64,000 nucleotides of DNA from an uncultured Eubacteriales bacterium (lineage in GTDB: Bacteria; Bacillota; Clostridia; Christensenellales; CAG-138): contig UQYI01000013.1 in the NCBI GenBank assembly GCA_900545265.1, positions 1 to 64,000 on the forward strand, in the 5' to 3' direction. Both the position numbers and the translations under genes were made by a program. Below, piece after piece: positions 24,485-32,209 of this stretch (positions are counted from its first letter, which is position 1; every line of letters begins with the position of its first letter). A model generated the notes under the pieces. The model was not told where the DNA came from. It made no database searches and saw nothing but the letters and a program-made list of their open reading frames with translations.

Positions 24485-26978
24485 TCTCATCTGCCTCCTT
24501 TGTCTGTTCGTTTTCATCCTTTTCTTCGGGAGAGAAAGGGGAAGTCTGTTCCTCTTCTGTGCTGCCTGCACCAGAAACCACCAGCAGGGAAACGTCACCG
24601 TCCATACTGCCCTTGAAAATGCCGTTTATGGTTCCGTTGACCTGTCCGCGCACGGCTCCGTCTACAAATACCCGGCCTGAAGTATCTATCCGTGGCAGAG
24701 TATGCTTGACGGAGAAGGAAGTGCGGTCCACCAGATCCCCTCCCAGCAGCAGGATCTGGGGCAGTACAAACAATACCAGAAACATGGAAAGAATGGTGCC
24801 CCGGCCCAAACACTGGCCGATTCCTGCAATGGTGCATTCACTGGTCATCTGTCCGATCAGGATACCGGAAACCGCCAGGATCAATCCGCTGGTCAGAATC
24901 GTTGGAAAAGCAAAGTTCAGCGTTTCGATAATGGCGTCCTTATGGCTCATCTTGCTCTTGACTTCCTGATAGCGGCTTGCAATTACGATGGCATAGTCAA
25001 TGTTGGCGCCCATCTGAATGGATGAGACCACCAGGTAGCTCATGAAGAACAGATTTTGCTGCATCAGATAAGGGAAGGAGAAGTTGATCCAGATACTTCC
25101 CTGGATCACCAGGATCAACAGCAGCGGCATGCCCACGGATTTAAAGGTGAACAGCAGCACCACCAGCACGATCAAAATGGAGACGATGCTTACCACTGTA
25201 TTATCCTGACTGAATGTCTTCTGAAAGTCATATTCCTGGGTGCTTTGACCGGCAACAAGTACGGTTCCATCCGGATAATAACTCTGCGCCATAGCCCGGA
25301 CTTCATCTATAAAATCAAAGGTGGGCTGTCCGCTTTCGGGCAGTGTAAGATACAGGAGCATCCGGCTGTACCGGGTTCCGGAAAGCTGATTCTTGGCCCG
25401 CTGAATCTGGGCAGCCGCTTCCTGTAGGGAAGCTATCTGTTCCTGTTCCAGACTGACCATGCCGGAATCCACCTGGTCCCATACAAACAGGAAGATGTCC
25501 ACCAGAGGTATTTCATAAGTGGCAATGCGGCCTAACAGCTTGCCGTAATCCTCCTGCTTGGCAGCGTAGGCGCTGTAGATCAGCTGGGCCACTTCATAAT
25601 CCAAGCCAGCCAGCTCCGAAAACTGCCGGGGAGTCAGCTTGTCGGCCAGCATATACCCGTCCATGGCCTCTATGTTGCCCAGCCCCATAACTTCGTCCAC
25701 TTCCGGCTGCTGTTCCAGTGTGTGAAGAATGGCCTTTTCCTTTTCATAATCTCCGGAGGGCACCACCAGAGCTACCATGGTTCTGTCCGGGAAGTTGGCG
25801 TCTATCGCCTGTTCCTGCAGTTGCGTATCGTTAAGCTTTGGGGTGGTCAGGCTGCTGTATCCATACACATAAGGGCACCGATTAGAAAAGTACAGTCCTG
25901 CAGCCGCTACCAGAACGAACAAAATGGGTACCACGTGGCGTGTAGCCCAGGCGTACCGGCCTACAAAGGGGATCTTCGGCACAAAGTTCTTATGCCGGGT
26001 CTTGTCGATCAGGGACCCAAAGAGCACAAGCAGACCGGGCATAACAATAAATACCGTCAGCAGTGCAAACAGAATGGCCTTGATCAGGCATATGGCCATA
26101 TCCGGGCCGATCTTGAACTGCATAAAGATCATGGCAAACAGACCGCCGATGGTGGTCAGGCTGCTGGCGCCGATCTCCGGGATGGCTTTGGACAGGGCTA
26201 CGATGGCCGCTTCCCGAATGGGCTTTGTTTCGTGCTCTTCTTTAAAACGGTTTACGAGAATAATGGCATAGTCCAGCGAAAGCGCCAGCTGCAGAATACT
26301 GGTAACAGAGTTGCTGACAAAAGAGATTTTTTTCAGCACAAAGTTGCTGCCTGCATTGCACACCATGGCGATGACAAAGGTCATCAGCAGTACGGGCACT
26401 TCCCCGTAAGTCTGGGAGGTGAACAGCAGTACCACTACCACAATAACTGCCACATAGATCATAATGACCTGTACTTCGGAAGCAATTGTATCCTGCAGCG
26501 TGGTGCCCAGGTCCGTGGAGAAACTGGCATCGTACCCCTGCAGGGTTTCCTTTACAAGATCCAGTGCGGTAAGGCAGCGATCGTCCTCTTCTCCGTAAGA
26601 GAAGGAAACATCAAAAAGAGCCGAGACGTTGATATAGTGATCCCGGCTGTTATCATAGTCTACGTTCTGCACGCCTTTAAGCCCGGAAAGAATATCAGCC
26701 AGAGACTGGCCTTCTTCTTCCGTAATGTTGCTCACCATGACCCGTGCGGTTCCATAAGTGATGAACTGTTCGTCCATGATATCCAGCGCCTGACGGGTTT
26801 CGGATGAATCCGGCAGAAAAGCGGCCAGATCATTTTCCACTTCCACCCAGTTCCGGGAGAAAAAGGAGAACACCAGGGCGATCAGCGTCATCAAAAAGAA
26901 CAGATTCCGTTTATCCACCACAAAGGTGGCCAGTTTTATCCAAAATGACTCCTCGTTCCGATTCTGTTGCTTGCTCAT
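24477..26978 (-). CDS. MMPL/RND-family exporter with bactofilin-like C-terminal repeats
   Basis: The 833-residue protein has the two-half RND plan: a membrane segment near residue 25, an extracytoplasmic domain, five membrane segments (about 170-320), a second membrane-spanning block opening near 355, a second extracytoplasmic domain and a final five-segment block. The conserved SLDYAIILVNRF and GANIDYAIVIASRY motifs carry the aspartates used for proton coupling. After the last segment a tail reads IDTSGRVFVDGAVRGQVNGT then INGIFKGSMDGDVSLL, a short beta-helix-like repeat as in polymer-forming bactofilins, and then an acidic end. Likely substrate: lipid or surface molecule; unknown. AGGAG precedes the start by 7 bases. 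Confidence 0.87.
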   Translation of the reverse strand: MSKQQNRNEESFWIKLATFVVDKRNLFFLMTLIALVFSFFSRNWVEVENDLAAFLPDSSETRQALDIMDEQFITYGTARVMVSNITEEEGQSLADILSGLKGVQNVDYDNSRDHYINVSALFDVSFSYGEEDDRCLTALDLVKETLQGYDASFSTDLGTTLQDTIASEVQVIMIYVAVIVVVVLLFTSQTYGEVPVLLMTFVIAMVCNAGSNFVLKKISFVSNSVTSILQLALSLDYAIILVNRFKEEHETKPIREAAIVALSKAIPEIGASSLTTIGGLFAMIFMQFKIGPDMAICLIKAILFALLTVFIVMPGLLVLFGSLIDKTRHKNFVPKIPFVGRYAWATRHVVPILFVLVAAAGLYFSNRCPYVYGYSSLTTPKLNDTQLQEQAIDANFPDRTMVALVVPSGDYEKEKAILHTLEQQPEVDEVMGLGNIEAMDGYMLADKLTPRQFSELAGLDYEVAQLIYSAYAAKQEDYGKLLGRIATYEIPLVDIFLFVWDQVDSGMVSLEQEQIASLQEAAAQIQRAKNQLSGTRYSRMLLYLTLPESGQPTFDFIDEVRAMAQSYYPDGTVLVAGQSTQEYDFQKTFSQDNTVVSIVSILIVLVVLLFTFKSVGMPLLLILVIQGSIWINFSFPYLMQQNLFFMSYLVVSSIQMGANIDYAIVIASRYQEVKSKMSHKDAIIETLNFAFPTILTSGLILAVSGILIGQMTSECTIAGIGQCLGRGTILSMFLVLFVLPQILLLGGDLVDRTSFSVKHTLPRIDTSGRVFVDGAVRGQVNGTINGIFKGSMDGDVSLLVVSGAGSTEEEQTSPFSPEEKDENEQTKEADENV

Positions 26979-27004
26979 AGAAAGCTCCTATTTTTAATAG
27001 TACT

Positions 27005-27041
27005 AAAATACGATATTGTCTTAATTCTGACAACCGTCAGA
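27005..27041 (-). promoter_or_regulatory. Exporter promoter overlapping an inverted-repeat operator
   Basis: On the minus strand TTGTCA (27033-27028) and TATTTT (27010-27005) are 17 bases apart. A perfect inverted repeat, TCTGAC-AACC-GTCAGA (27026-27041), covers the -35 box. The divergent TetR gene is the obvious candidate regulator. On the plus strand, TGCTATACT at 27107-27115 is a possible extended -10 for the regulator gene. Confidence 0.65.
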
Positions 27042-27148
27042 TTATGGGCGGCTGTCATATTTTTGGGCAAAATTCTATCATTGACAGGTTTCCAGCGAAG
27101 AAAACATGCTATACTGAAACAGAAGTCATAATTTGGGGAGTGAGACCA

Positions 27149-27763
27149 ATGGAAAAAAGGACCTACGCCGTATCGGAACACACCAAACAGGCCTTGGGCA
27201 ATGCCTTGAAAACCCTTATGAAGGAAAAGTCTTTGGAAAAGATCACCATCGGGGAACTGACTCAGCTGTGCGGCATGAAGCGGCAGAATTTTTATTATCA
27301 TTTTGAAGATATCTATGATCTGCTTCGCTGGGTGTTCGAAAAGGAAGCGGTGGTACTCCTGCGCCGGCATGAAGGTGCAGCCCTCTGGCAGGACGGACTG
27401 CTGCAGCTGTTCCAGTATATACAGGAGAATCGTGAGGTTTGTCTGTGCGCTATCAAGAGCGTAGGGCACCAGCATATCAAGCAGTTTTTCTATCAGGATA
27501 TCTATTCCATTGTCCACCGCACCATAGAAACCATCGCCGCTTCTCTGGATAAGGAACGTGTTTCCACCGTACATACGGATGTGGACTTGCTGACCCAGTT
27601 TTATGTCATTGCCCTGGCGGGGTGCGTGGAAAGCTGGGTGCTGGGTGAGCTGGATAGAACGCCTCAGCAGCTTATCACTTTTGCAGACACCATGCTTCAG
27701 GATCTGGTGCGTGGGGCCACTCTGCGGATACAGGGCGGTATGCTCAAAACAACGGTTGGCTGA
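27149..27763 (+). CDS. TetR/AcrR-family regulator of the MMPL operon
   Basis: A 204-residue TetR-type repressor. The HTH is seen as LEKITIGELTQLCGMKRQNF then YYHFEDIYDLL (about 28-58), ending in the typical YYHF. The C-terminal ligand domain contains VCLCAIKSVGHQHIKQFFYQ and resembles the DhaS-like TetR_C_8 type. It is transcribed away from the exporter gene and an inverted repeat overlaps the exporter's -35 box. Ligand unknown. The start follows a GGGGAG site. Confidence 0.88.
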   Translation: MEKRTYAVSEHTKQALGNALKTLMKEKSLEKITIGELTQLCGMKRQNFYYHFEDIYDLLRWVFEKEAVVLLRRHEGAALWQDGLLQLFQYIQENREVCLCAIKSVGHQHIKQFFYQDIYSIVHRTIETIAASLDKERVSTVHTDVDLLTQFYVIALAGCVESWVLGELDRTPQQLITFADTMLQDLVRGATLRIQGGMLKTTVG

Positions 27764-27779
27764 TGCAGCTGCATATACT

Positions 27780-27825
27780 AAAAAGTCCTCCGGATGCATC
27801 CTGCATATGGAGGACTTTCTACATT
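27780..27825. terminator. Bidirectional terminator between tetR and the sigma operon
   Basis: AAAGTCCTCC (27782-27791) and GGAGGACTTT (27809-27818) pair perfectly over ten bases, with T-rich ends in both directions. Confidence 0.85.
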
Positions 27826-27834
27826 TTTATCGGA

Positions 27835-28455
27835 TCATGGCAGAATATTCAGCCATTGAGCCTGACTGACCGGCTCAGACAGGCTCAGCGAAAAAGAATA
27901 TCCATCTTCGGTCCATATGCCCAGCACGAACCCGCTTTTATCTCCTTTCAGCGTCAATGCGCCGCCGCCGTCTAAAGATATTGTAAGGGATTGGTCATAG
28001 ACATTGTAATCCCCCGAGTTATCTTCCTCACCCTTGGATTGGCGGAATAAGGCATTCTGAGCGGTATCTTCATATTGGATCTGGGCTATGGTGCCCCAGA
28101 GAGAGGTGTACTCCTGCTTTTCTGCCGTAAAAGGAAGGCGGGGCTCACGTATTTCAAACCCCACAGCCTGTTCCAGCTGTACAAGGGATCCCACTTCCTC
28201 CATACCGTTGATAGGAGCCGTGACCAGTGGGCCTTCTTCCTGCTTATTGCGCAGAGCGCGGGGGAGTATAAGCCCCAATCCCAGGATTAATACCATGCAG
28301 GCCGCCAAAGGCAGATGTTTTCTAGCTTTGGCAGGGAAGGGGAGTTTATGTTTTTTGTCCACCAGAGTGGAAGCGTTTTTCAGAATACGGGTTCGCATTT
28401 GAGGGGTTACGCGGACGTGCTCCATGATCTGGTCATATTTACTGCTCAAAGTCAT
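27835..28455 (-). CDS. Membrane-anchored putative anti-sigma protein
   Basis: A 206-residue protein with a short cytoplasmic N-terminus (SSKYDQIMEHVRVTPQMRTR), a membrane segment (about 46-66) and an extracytoplasmic domain (about 85-206). It overlaps the sigma factor gene by 17 bases, the usual arrangement of an anti-sigma factor. The outer domain (LVQLEQAVGFEIREP...GEEDNSGDYNVY...IWTEDGYSFSL) is the same kind of domain as the two repeats of the lipoprotein encoded upstream. No zinc-binding anti-sigma motif (HxxxCxxC) is seen. AAGGAGG lies close to the start. Confidence 0.7.
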   Translation of the reverse strand: MTLSSKYDQIMEHVRVTPQMRTRILKNASTLVDKKHKLPFPAKARKHLPLAACMVLILGLGLILPRALRNKQEEGPLVTAPINGMEEVGSLVQLEQAVGFEIREPRLPFTAEKQEYTSLWGTIAQIQYEDTAQNALFRQSKGEEDNSGDYNVYDQSLTISLDGGGALTLKGDKSGFVLGIWTEDGYSFSLSLSEPVSQAQWLNILP

Positions 28456-28891
28456 AAGCCTCCTTCAAAATATCCCGGAGCTTTGCACGGGCCCGGAACA
28501 GGTCCGAGCGAACGGTCGCTTCCCGCCGATTCAGAATATGGGCGATCTCACCGGTGGAGTAGCCCTCATAGTAAAACAGATGGATAGCCTCCCGCTGCCC
28601 CGGCGGCAGGCTTTTTACCGCTTCCCATACAAAAGAAAGGTCTTCCCGTTCCTCGCCGATCAGCTCATCGTTCAGTTCGTCCGTCTGTCGTCTTCGGTTG
28701 TAACCCAGTCGGTTTTTGCTTAGATTGGCTGTCACCCGCAGCAGCCATGCCTTCTCATGGGCCGGGCTTTCGAAGGCAGGGGCTGTCCGCAGAAACTGTA
28801 TCAGTGTATCCTGCAAAACTTCTTCTGCATCGCTCAGCGAATGCATATAAGCGTAGGCATATCGAAGGATCATGTTTCCGTAGGTACCCAT
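28439..28891 (-). CDS. ECF-type RNA polymerase sigma factor
   Basis: The 150-residue reading contains region 2 (MILRYAYAYMHSLSDAEEVL then QDTLIQFLRT) and region 4 (VKSLPPGQREAIHLFYYEGY then STGEIAHILNRREATVRSDL). It would direct transcription under control of the anti-sigma protein downstream. The 5' end is uncertain: the ATG at 28891 has only a weak AAAGG, and codons upstream (DTNTRAERIM) look coding, but no start with a ribosome site is found before the frame loses character. The next gene starts inside its last codons. Confidence 0.8.
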   Translation of the reverse strand: MGTYGNMILRYAYAYMHSLSDAEEVLQDTLIQFLRTAPAFESPAHEKAWLLRVTANLSKNRLGYNRRRQTDELNDELIGEEREDLSFVWEAVKSLPPGQREAIHLFYYEGYSTGEIAHILNRREATVRSDLFRARAKLRDILKEAYDFEQ

Positions 28892-29072
28892 GATCCTTTC
28901 TGCGCGGGTGTTTGTATCTTCTGCGGCCCGAAATAAAGGAACTGTCGGTGCAGCCCGGAAGAACAGGCCCAATGCCCGGCAGAAAAAAGATCGCCGGGCA
29001 CCGGGTATGGGAAAACAATATTCCAAAGGGAGATCCGCCTTTCATGTGATAGTGTTTCCCCGGAAAGGTGCC

Positions 29073-29984
29073 TTATTGTATGGCTGCAGCAATCGCCAGC
29101 ATGTCTGCCTGAGAAAGGCCCTTGTCGGTGAATACAGAATAAGTATATCCGTTGGCAGTCCAGATTGCAAGCTGAGTGATCTCTTCGTTACCCTTCAGGG
29201 TCACGGTCTGCTCATCGGCCTGTGCTTCCTCGCTGGCAAGAAAGAGCATATTCACGCCGCTGATATCTTCACTGCCGGGAGCCTTGCGGACACGAAGCAC
29301 CTCTTCATCTCCTTTGTAATAGATAATCTCGAGCATGTCCTGACTCATGGAGCGATATACGACAGAATCGGAACCAGCCGCACTTTCCGGAATCTTTATA
29401 TCGAAACCGGCGGCCTTCTCGGCATCTTCCAGGGTAGCGTGATCCGTGAAGGGGTTGGGGATCTGAGCAGATGATTCGCTTTCTGTCATGGCTGCCGCCG
29501 CAGAGAGGATTTCTTCGGCTTCCATGCCGCTGTCATTGGTCAGGGAGTAGCTGTAGCCATCCAGATTCCAGCTGGCAGTCATGACCTTTCCGTCCTTGCC
29601 TTTCAGCGTTACGCTGATTTCGCTGCGCTCAGCCACGGTGGTTTCTGCATATTCATTGTAATCCCCGCTGATATCCTCGCTGCCCGGAGCCTTGCGGATG
29701 CGGGCTACTTCTTCTTCACCTTTCAGATAAATGATTTCAATCATTTTATCGCCTTCCGTCAGAACACGGTAGACAACGTTGTCGGAGCCGTTCAGGGTTT
29801 CCGGGGCCCGGAAGGTAAACCCGGCAGCCTTCTCGGCATCTTCCAGAGAGGCTACATCTTCAAAGGGATTGGGGAGCTTTTGATCGCTGGTGTGGCCCTG
29901 ATCCCGGTTGTCCTTCTTAACAGTGCAGGCGGCCATGGCCAAAAGCATGAGCGCTGCCATCCATACTGCAATGATCTTCTTCAT
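29073..29984 (-). CDS. Lipoprotein with two tandem copies of the sigma-operon domain
   Basis: A 303-residue lipoprotein: signal and lipobox MAACTV (Cys20), then two repeats of about 130 residues. The repeats align closely (NPFEDVASLEDAEKAAGF/NPFTDHATLEDAEKAAGF; RIRKAPGSEDISG/RVRKAPGSEDISG). The C-terminal halves carry NLDGYSYSLTND and TANGYTYSVFTD. The fold resembles the DUF4367 type seen outside anti-sigma proteins. It lies about 180 bases upstream of the sigma gene on the same strand. A role in sensing or titrating the envelope signal is inference. Confidence 0.75.
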   Translation of the reverse strand: MKKIIAVWMAALMLLAMAACTVKKDNRDQGHTSDQKLPNPFEDVASLEDAEKAAGFTFRAPETLNGSDNVVYRVLTEGDKMIEIIYLKGEEEVARIRKAPGSEDISGDYNEYAETTVAERSEISVTLKGKDGKVMTASWNLDGYSYSLTNDSGMEAEEILSAAAAMTESESSAQIPNPFTDHATLEDAEKAAGFDIKIPESAAGSDSVVYRSMSQDMLEIIYYKGDEEVLRVRKAPGSEDISGVNMLFLASEEAQADEQTVTLKGNEEITQLAIWTANGYTYSVFTDKGLSQADMLAIAAAIQ

Positions 29985-30315
29985 AATGATTATTTCCTTT
30001 CTTTGATTTTGCAGTTTCTGTTGAGGGGCTTTTCTTGCCCTTCTGTCTTATATACAAACGGGACAGGGAAAATGTTGCAGCATAGCAAAAAAATATTTAC
30101 AGAATCTTTTCCCATACCCATGCGCATTCCCACCGGAGCTTATTGAAGGAGGTCTGTGTTTGTGCTATCCTTGGGGCATCCGGTAAAGCACGGAATTTAT
30201 TTCCTATTCGCAGGGATGTTACAACTCTGACGAATTTGCGTGTACAATATAGAGGTAAAGCGTCTGTGCCAACTGTCGTGGCCGGAGTAATATAAGCGGA
30301 GATGAGGAAACGGGA
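29985..30315. other. Divergent intergenic region before moxR
   Basis: About 330 bases between the lipoprotein (minus) and moxR (plus). Apart from the promoter noted at 30219-30248 no gene, repeat or RNA element is recognised. Confidence 0.5.
30219..30248 (+). promoter_or_regulatory. Promoter of the moxR operon
   Basis: TTACAA (30219-30224) and TACAAT (30243-30248) are separated by 18 bases. Confidence 0.55.
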
Positions 30316-31245
30316 ATGAACGATCCAAAGGCGATCCTGGATGAAGTAAAAAAGGCGGTAGTAGGGAAAGACGGTGTGCTCATCATGGCGCTGCTTTCCA
30401 TTCTGGCGGGCGGGCATATTCTTCTGGAGGATATCCCCGGGGTAGGAAAAACCACCATGGCCCTTGCCTTCAGCAAAGCCCTTAATCTGAAGTACAACCG
30501 GGTGCAGTTCACCCCGGATGTGCTTCCCAGTGATATCGTGGGGTTCAGTGTATTCAACAAGGCTACCAACGAGATGGAATATAAACAGGGGGCTATTCTA
30601 TGCAATCTGTTTCTGGCGGATGAACTTAACCGGGCTACCAGCCGCACACAGAGCGCCTTGCTGGAAGCCATGGAAGAGAGAAATGTCACCGTGGACGGCA
30701 AGACTTACCCCGTACCGGATCCTTTTGTGGTCATCGCTACCCAGAATCCGGTGGGTGCTTCCGGAACGCAGCTGCTGCCGGATTCCCAGATGGACCGGTT
30801 CATGGTGCGTCTGAGCTTGGGGTATCCCAAGCCTGCCGATGAAAAAGAAATGCTGGAGCGCAAACAGAAGGGCAATCCGCTGGATTCCGTCCGCTGTATG
30901 ACAGATCATGGGGATCTTGCTTCCATGCGCCGTCAGGTGGAGGAAGTGTATGTGTCCGAGAAAATACTGGAGTATATCATCCGGCTGAACAATGCCACCC
31001 GCACCCATGGAGATATTCTGCAGGGGGCCAGCCCCAGAGCTTCGCTGGCCGTTACCAACATGAGCAAGGCGGCCGCCTGGGTGCAGGGCAGGGATTATGT
31101 GCTCCCTCAGGATGTGAAGCTTATCTATCCTCCCACTGTGACCCATCGGCTGCTTCTTTCTCCGGATGCTGAAGCTGCGGGGAAGAAAGCCGCAGATCTT
31201 GTCAGCGATATCATGAAAAGCGTAGCGGCTCCGGCACTTAAATAA
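30316..31245 (+). CDS. MoxR-type AAA+ ATPase
   Basis: The 309-residue chaperone-like ATPase has Walker A DIPGVGKTTMALAF (near 42-55), Walker B LFLADELNRA (near 100-109), sensor 1 FVVIATQNPVG (near 138-148) and the sensor 2 region GASPRASLAV. MoxR proteins typically activate or assemble partner proteins, and the next two genes are its usual partners. The downstream ATG begins one base after this stop codon. Confidence 0.93.
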   Translation: MNDPKAILDEVKKAVVGKDGVLIMALLSILAGGHILLEDIPGVGKTTMALAFSKALNLKYNRVQFTPDVLPSDIVGFSVFNKATNEMEYKQGAILCNLFLADELNRATSRTQSALLEAMEERNVTVDGKTYPVPDPFVVIATQNPVGASGTQLLPDSQMDRFMVRLSLGYPKPADEKEMLERKQKGNPLDSVRCMTDHGDLASMRRQVEEVYVSEKILEYIIRLNNATRTHGDILQGASPRASLAVTNMSKAAAWVQGRDYVLPQDVKLIYPPTVTHRLLLSPDAEAAGKKAADLVSDIMKSVAAPALK

Positions 31246-31246
31246 A

Positions 31247-32209
31247 ATGACCGGGCGCCGCTGCATATACATGGCCTTCCTGCTGCTGGTGGGAACGCTT
31301 CATTTCTTTTACGAGCAGTATATTTCCAGGTATATGCTGCTTTTTGTGTTGTGCCTGCCGGTATTGTCCCTTGCTATGAGCCTTCCCGCCATGTTGACTA
31401 CCCACGTGAGTCTTTCAGGTGAGCGTGAGGTGGAAAAAGGGCGCAGCGCCTCTTTAACCTTGGAGGCAAACTGCCGCTTCTGGCTGCCGTTGTATTGCTT
31501 TTCCGTCCGCATGACCCGGGAAAATCTTTTTACCGGCGAGAAACTTTCCACCGAGAAGCTGTGTCTGTATGGCGTGCAGAACAGCCGCAGGAGTATTGGC
31601 GTGCCAACGGAACGCTGCGGCGTGATCCGGTGCGCTCTGAACCGTGGGTGGGCCTGGGATTACCTTGGCATTATTGCGCTGCCCATAAAAACGGCGGGAG
31701 ATGCGTTCATTACCGTCTTGCCCCGTTCGGAAGAACCGGTGCCTGTTCCGCAGCTGACGGAGGATTCCGCTATTACACTGAAGCCGAAGCCCGGCGGCGG
31801 CTATTCTGAAGAACATGAACTCCGCCCGTACCGGCAGGGGGATGCCATAAATTCCATCCACTGGAAACTTACCAGCAAGCTGGATGTGCCCATTGTACGG
31901 GAACCTCAGCTCATGAAGCGTAAGCGGGTGACGCTTCTGGTGGATCCCGCCCCGGTAGGAGATGATTTGGAAAGTCAGTTGGGGCAGCTGCTGTTTCTAA
32001 CTCGTTCCATGCTGGAGAGCAAAGTGGCCTTTACTGCTTATTTCGGCAGTTTGCGCCAATATATCCGGGAGCAGAAAGATATGGATATATTTTTAAAGAC
32101 CATCCTATCTTCCTGCAAGGACAGGGGACGGGCCCCTCATATCCGCTCCGATCAGGAGGGATTGGTGTACCGGATCCTGCCTGGAGAGGGAAGGGAGGCG
32201 GAGAAGTGA
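31247..32209 (+). CDS. DUF58 membrane protein
   Basis: A 320-residue protein with two N-terminal membrane segments (about 8-25 and 28-48), a beta-rich region, and the DUF58 signature ELRPYRQGDAINSIHWKLTS (about 193-212), with Asp and Trp-Lys as conserved. DUF58 proteins accompany MoxR ATPases and transglutaminase-like proteins; the function is not settled. GTGA overlap links it to the next gene. Confidence 0.9.
   Translation: MTGRRCIYMAFLLLVGTLHFFYEQYISRYMLLFVLCLPVLSLAMSLPAMLTTHVSLSGEREVEKGRSASLTLEANCRFWLPLYCFSVRMTRENLFTGEKLSTEKLCLYGVQNSRRSIGVPTERCGVIRCALNRGWAWDYLGIIALPIKTAGDAFITVLPRSEEPVPVPQLTEDSAITLKPKPGGGYSEEHELRPYRQGDAINSIHWKLTSKLDVPIVREPQLMKRKRVTLLVDPAPVGDDLESQLGQLLFLTRSMLESKVAFTAYFGSLRQYIREQKDMDIFLKTILSSCKDRGRAPHIRSDQEGLVYRILPGEGREAEK

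Noticed and set aside
28755..29045. A 96-codon frame overlapping the sigma factor start, considered as its N-terminal part in another frame.
   Set aside because: Its sequence (cysteine- and proline-rich) does not resemble sigma region 1 or 2 and would need a frameshift I cannot show.
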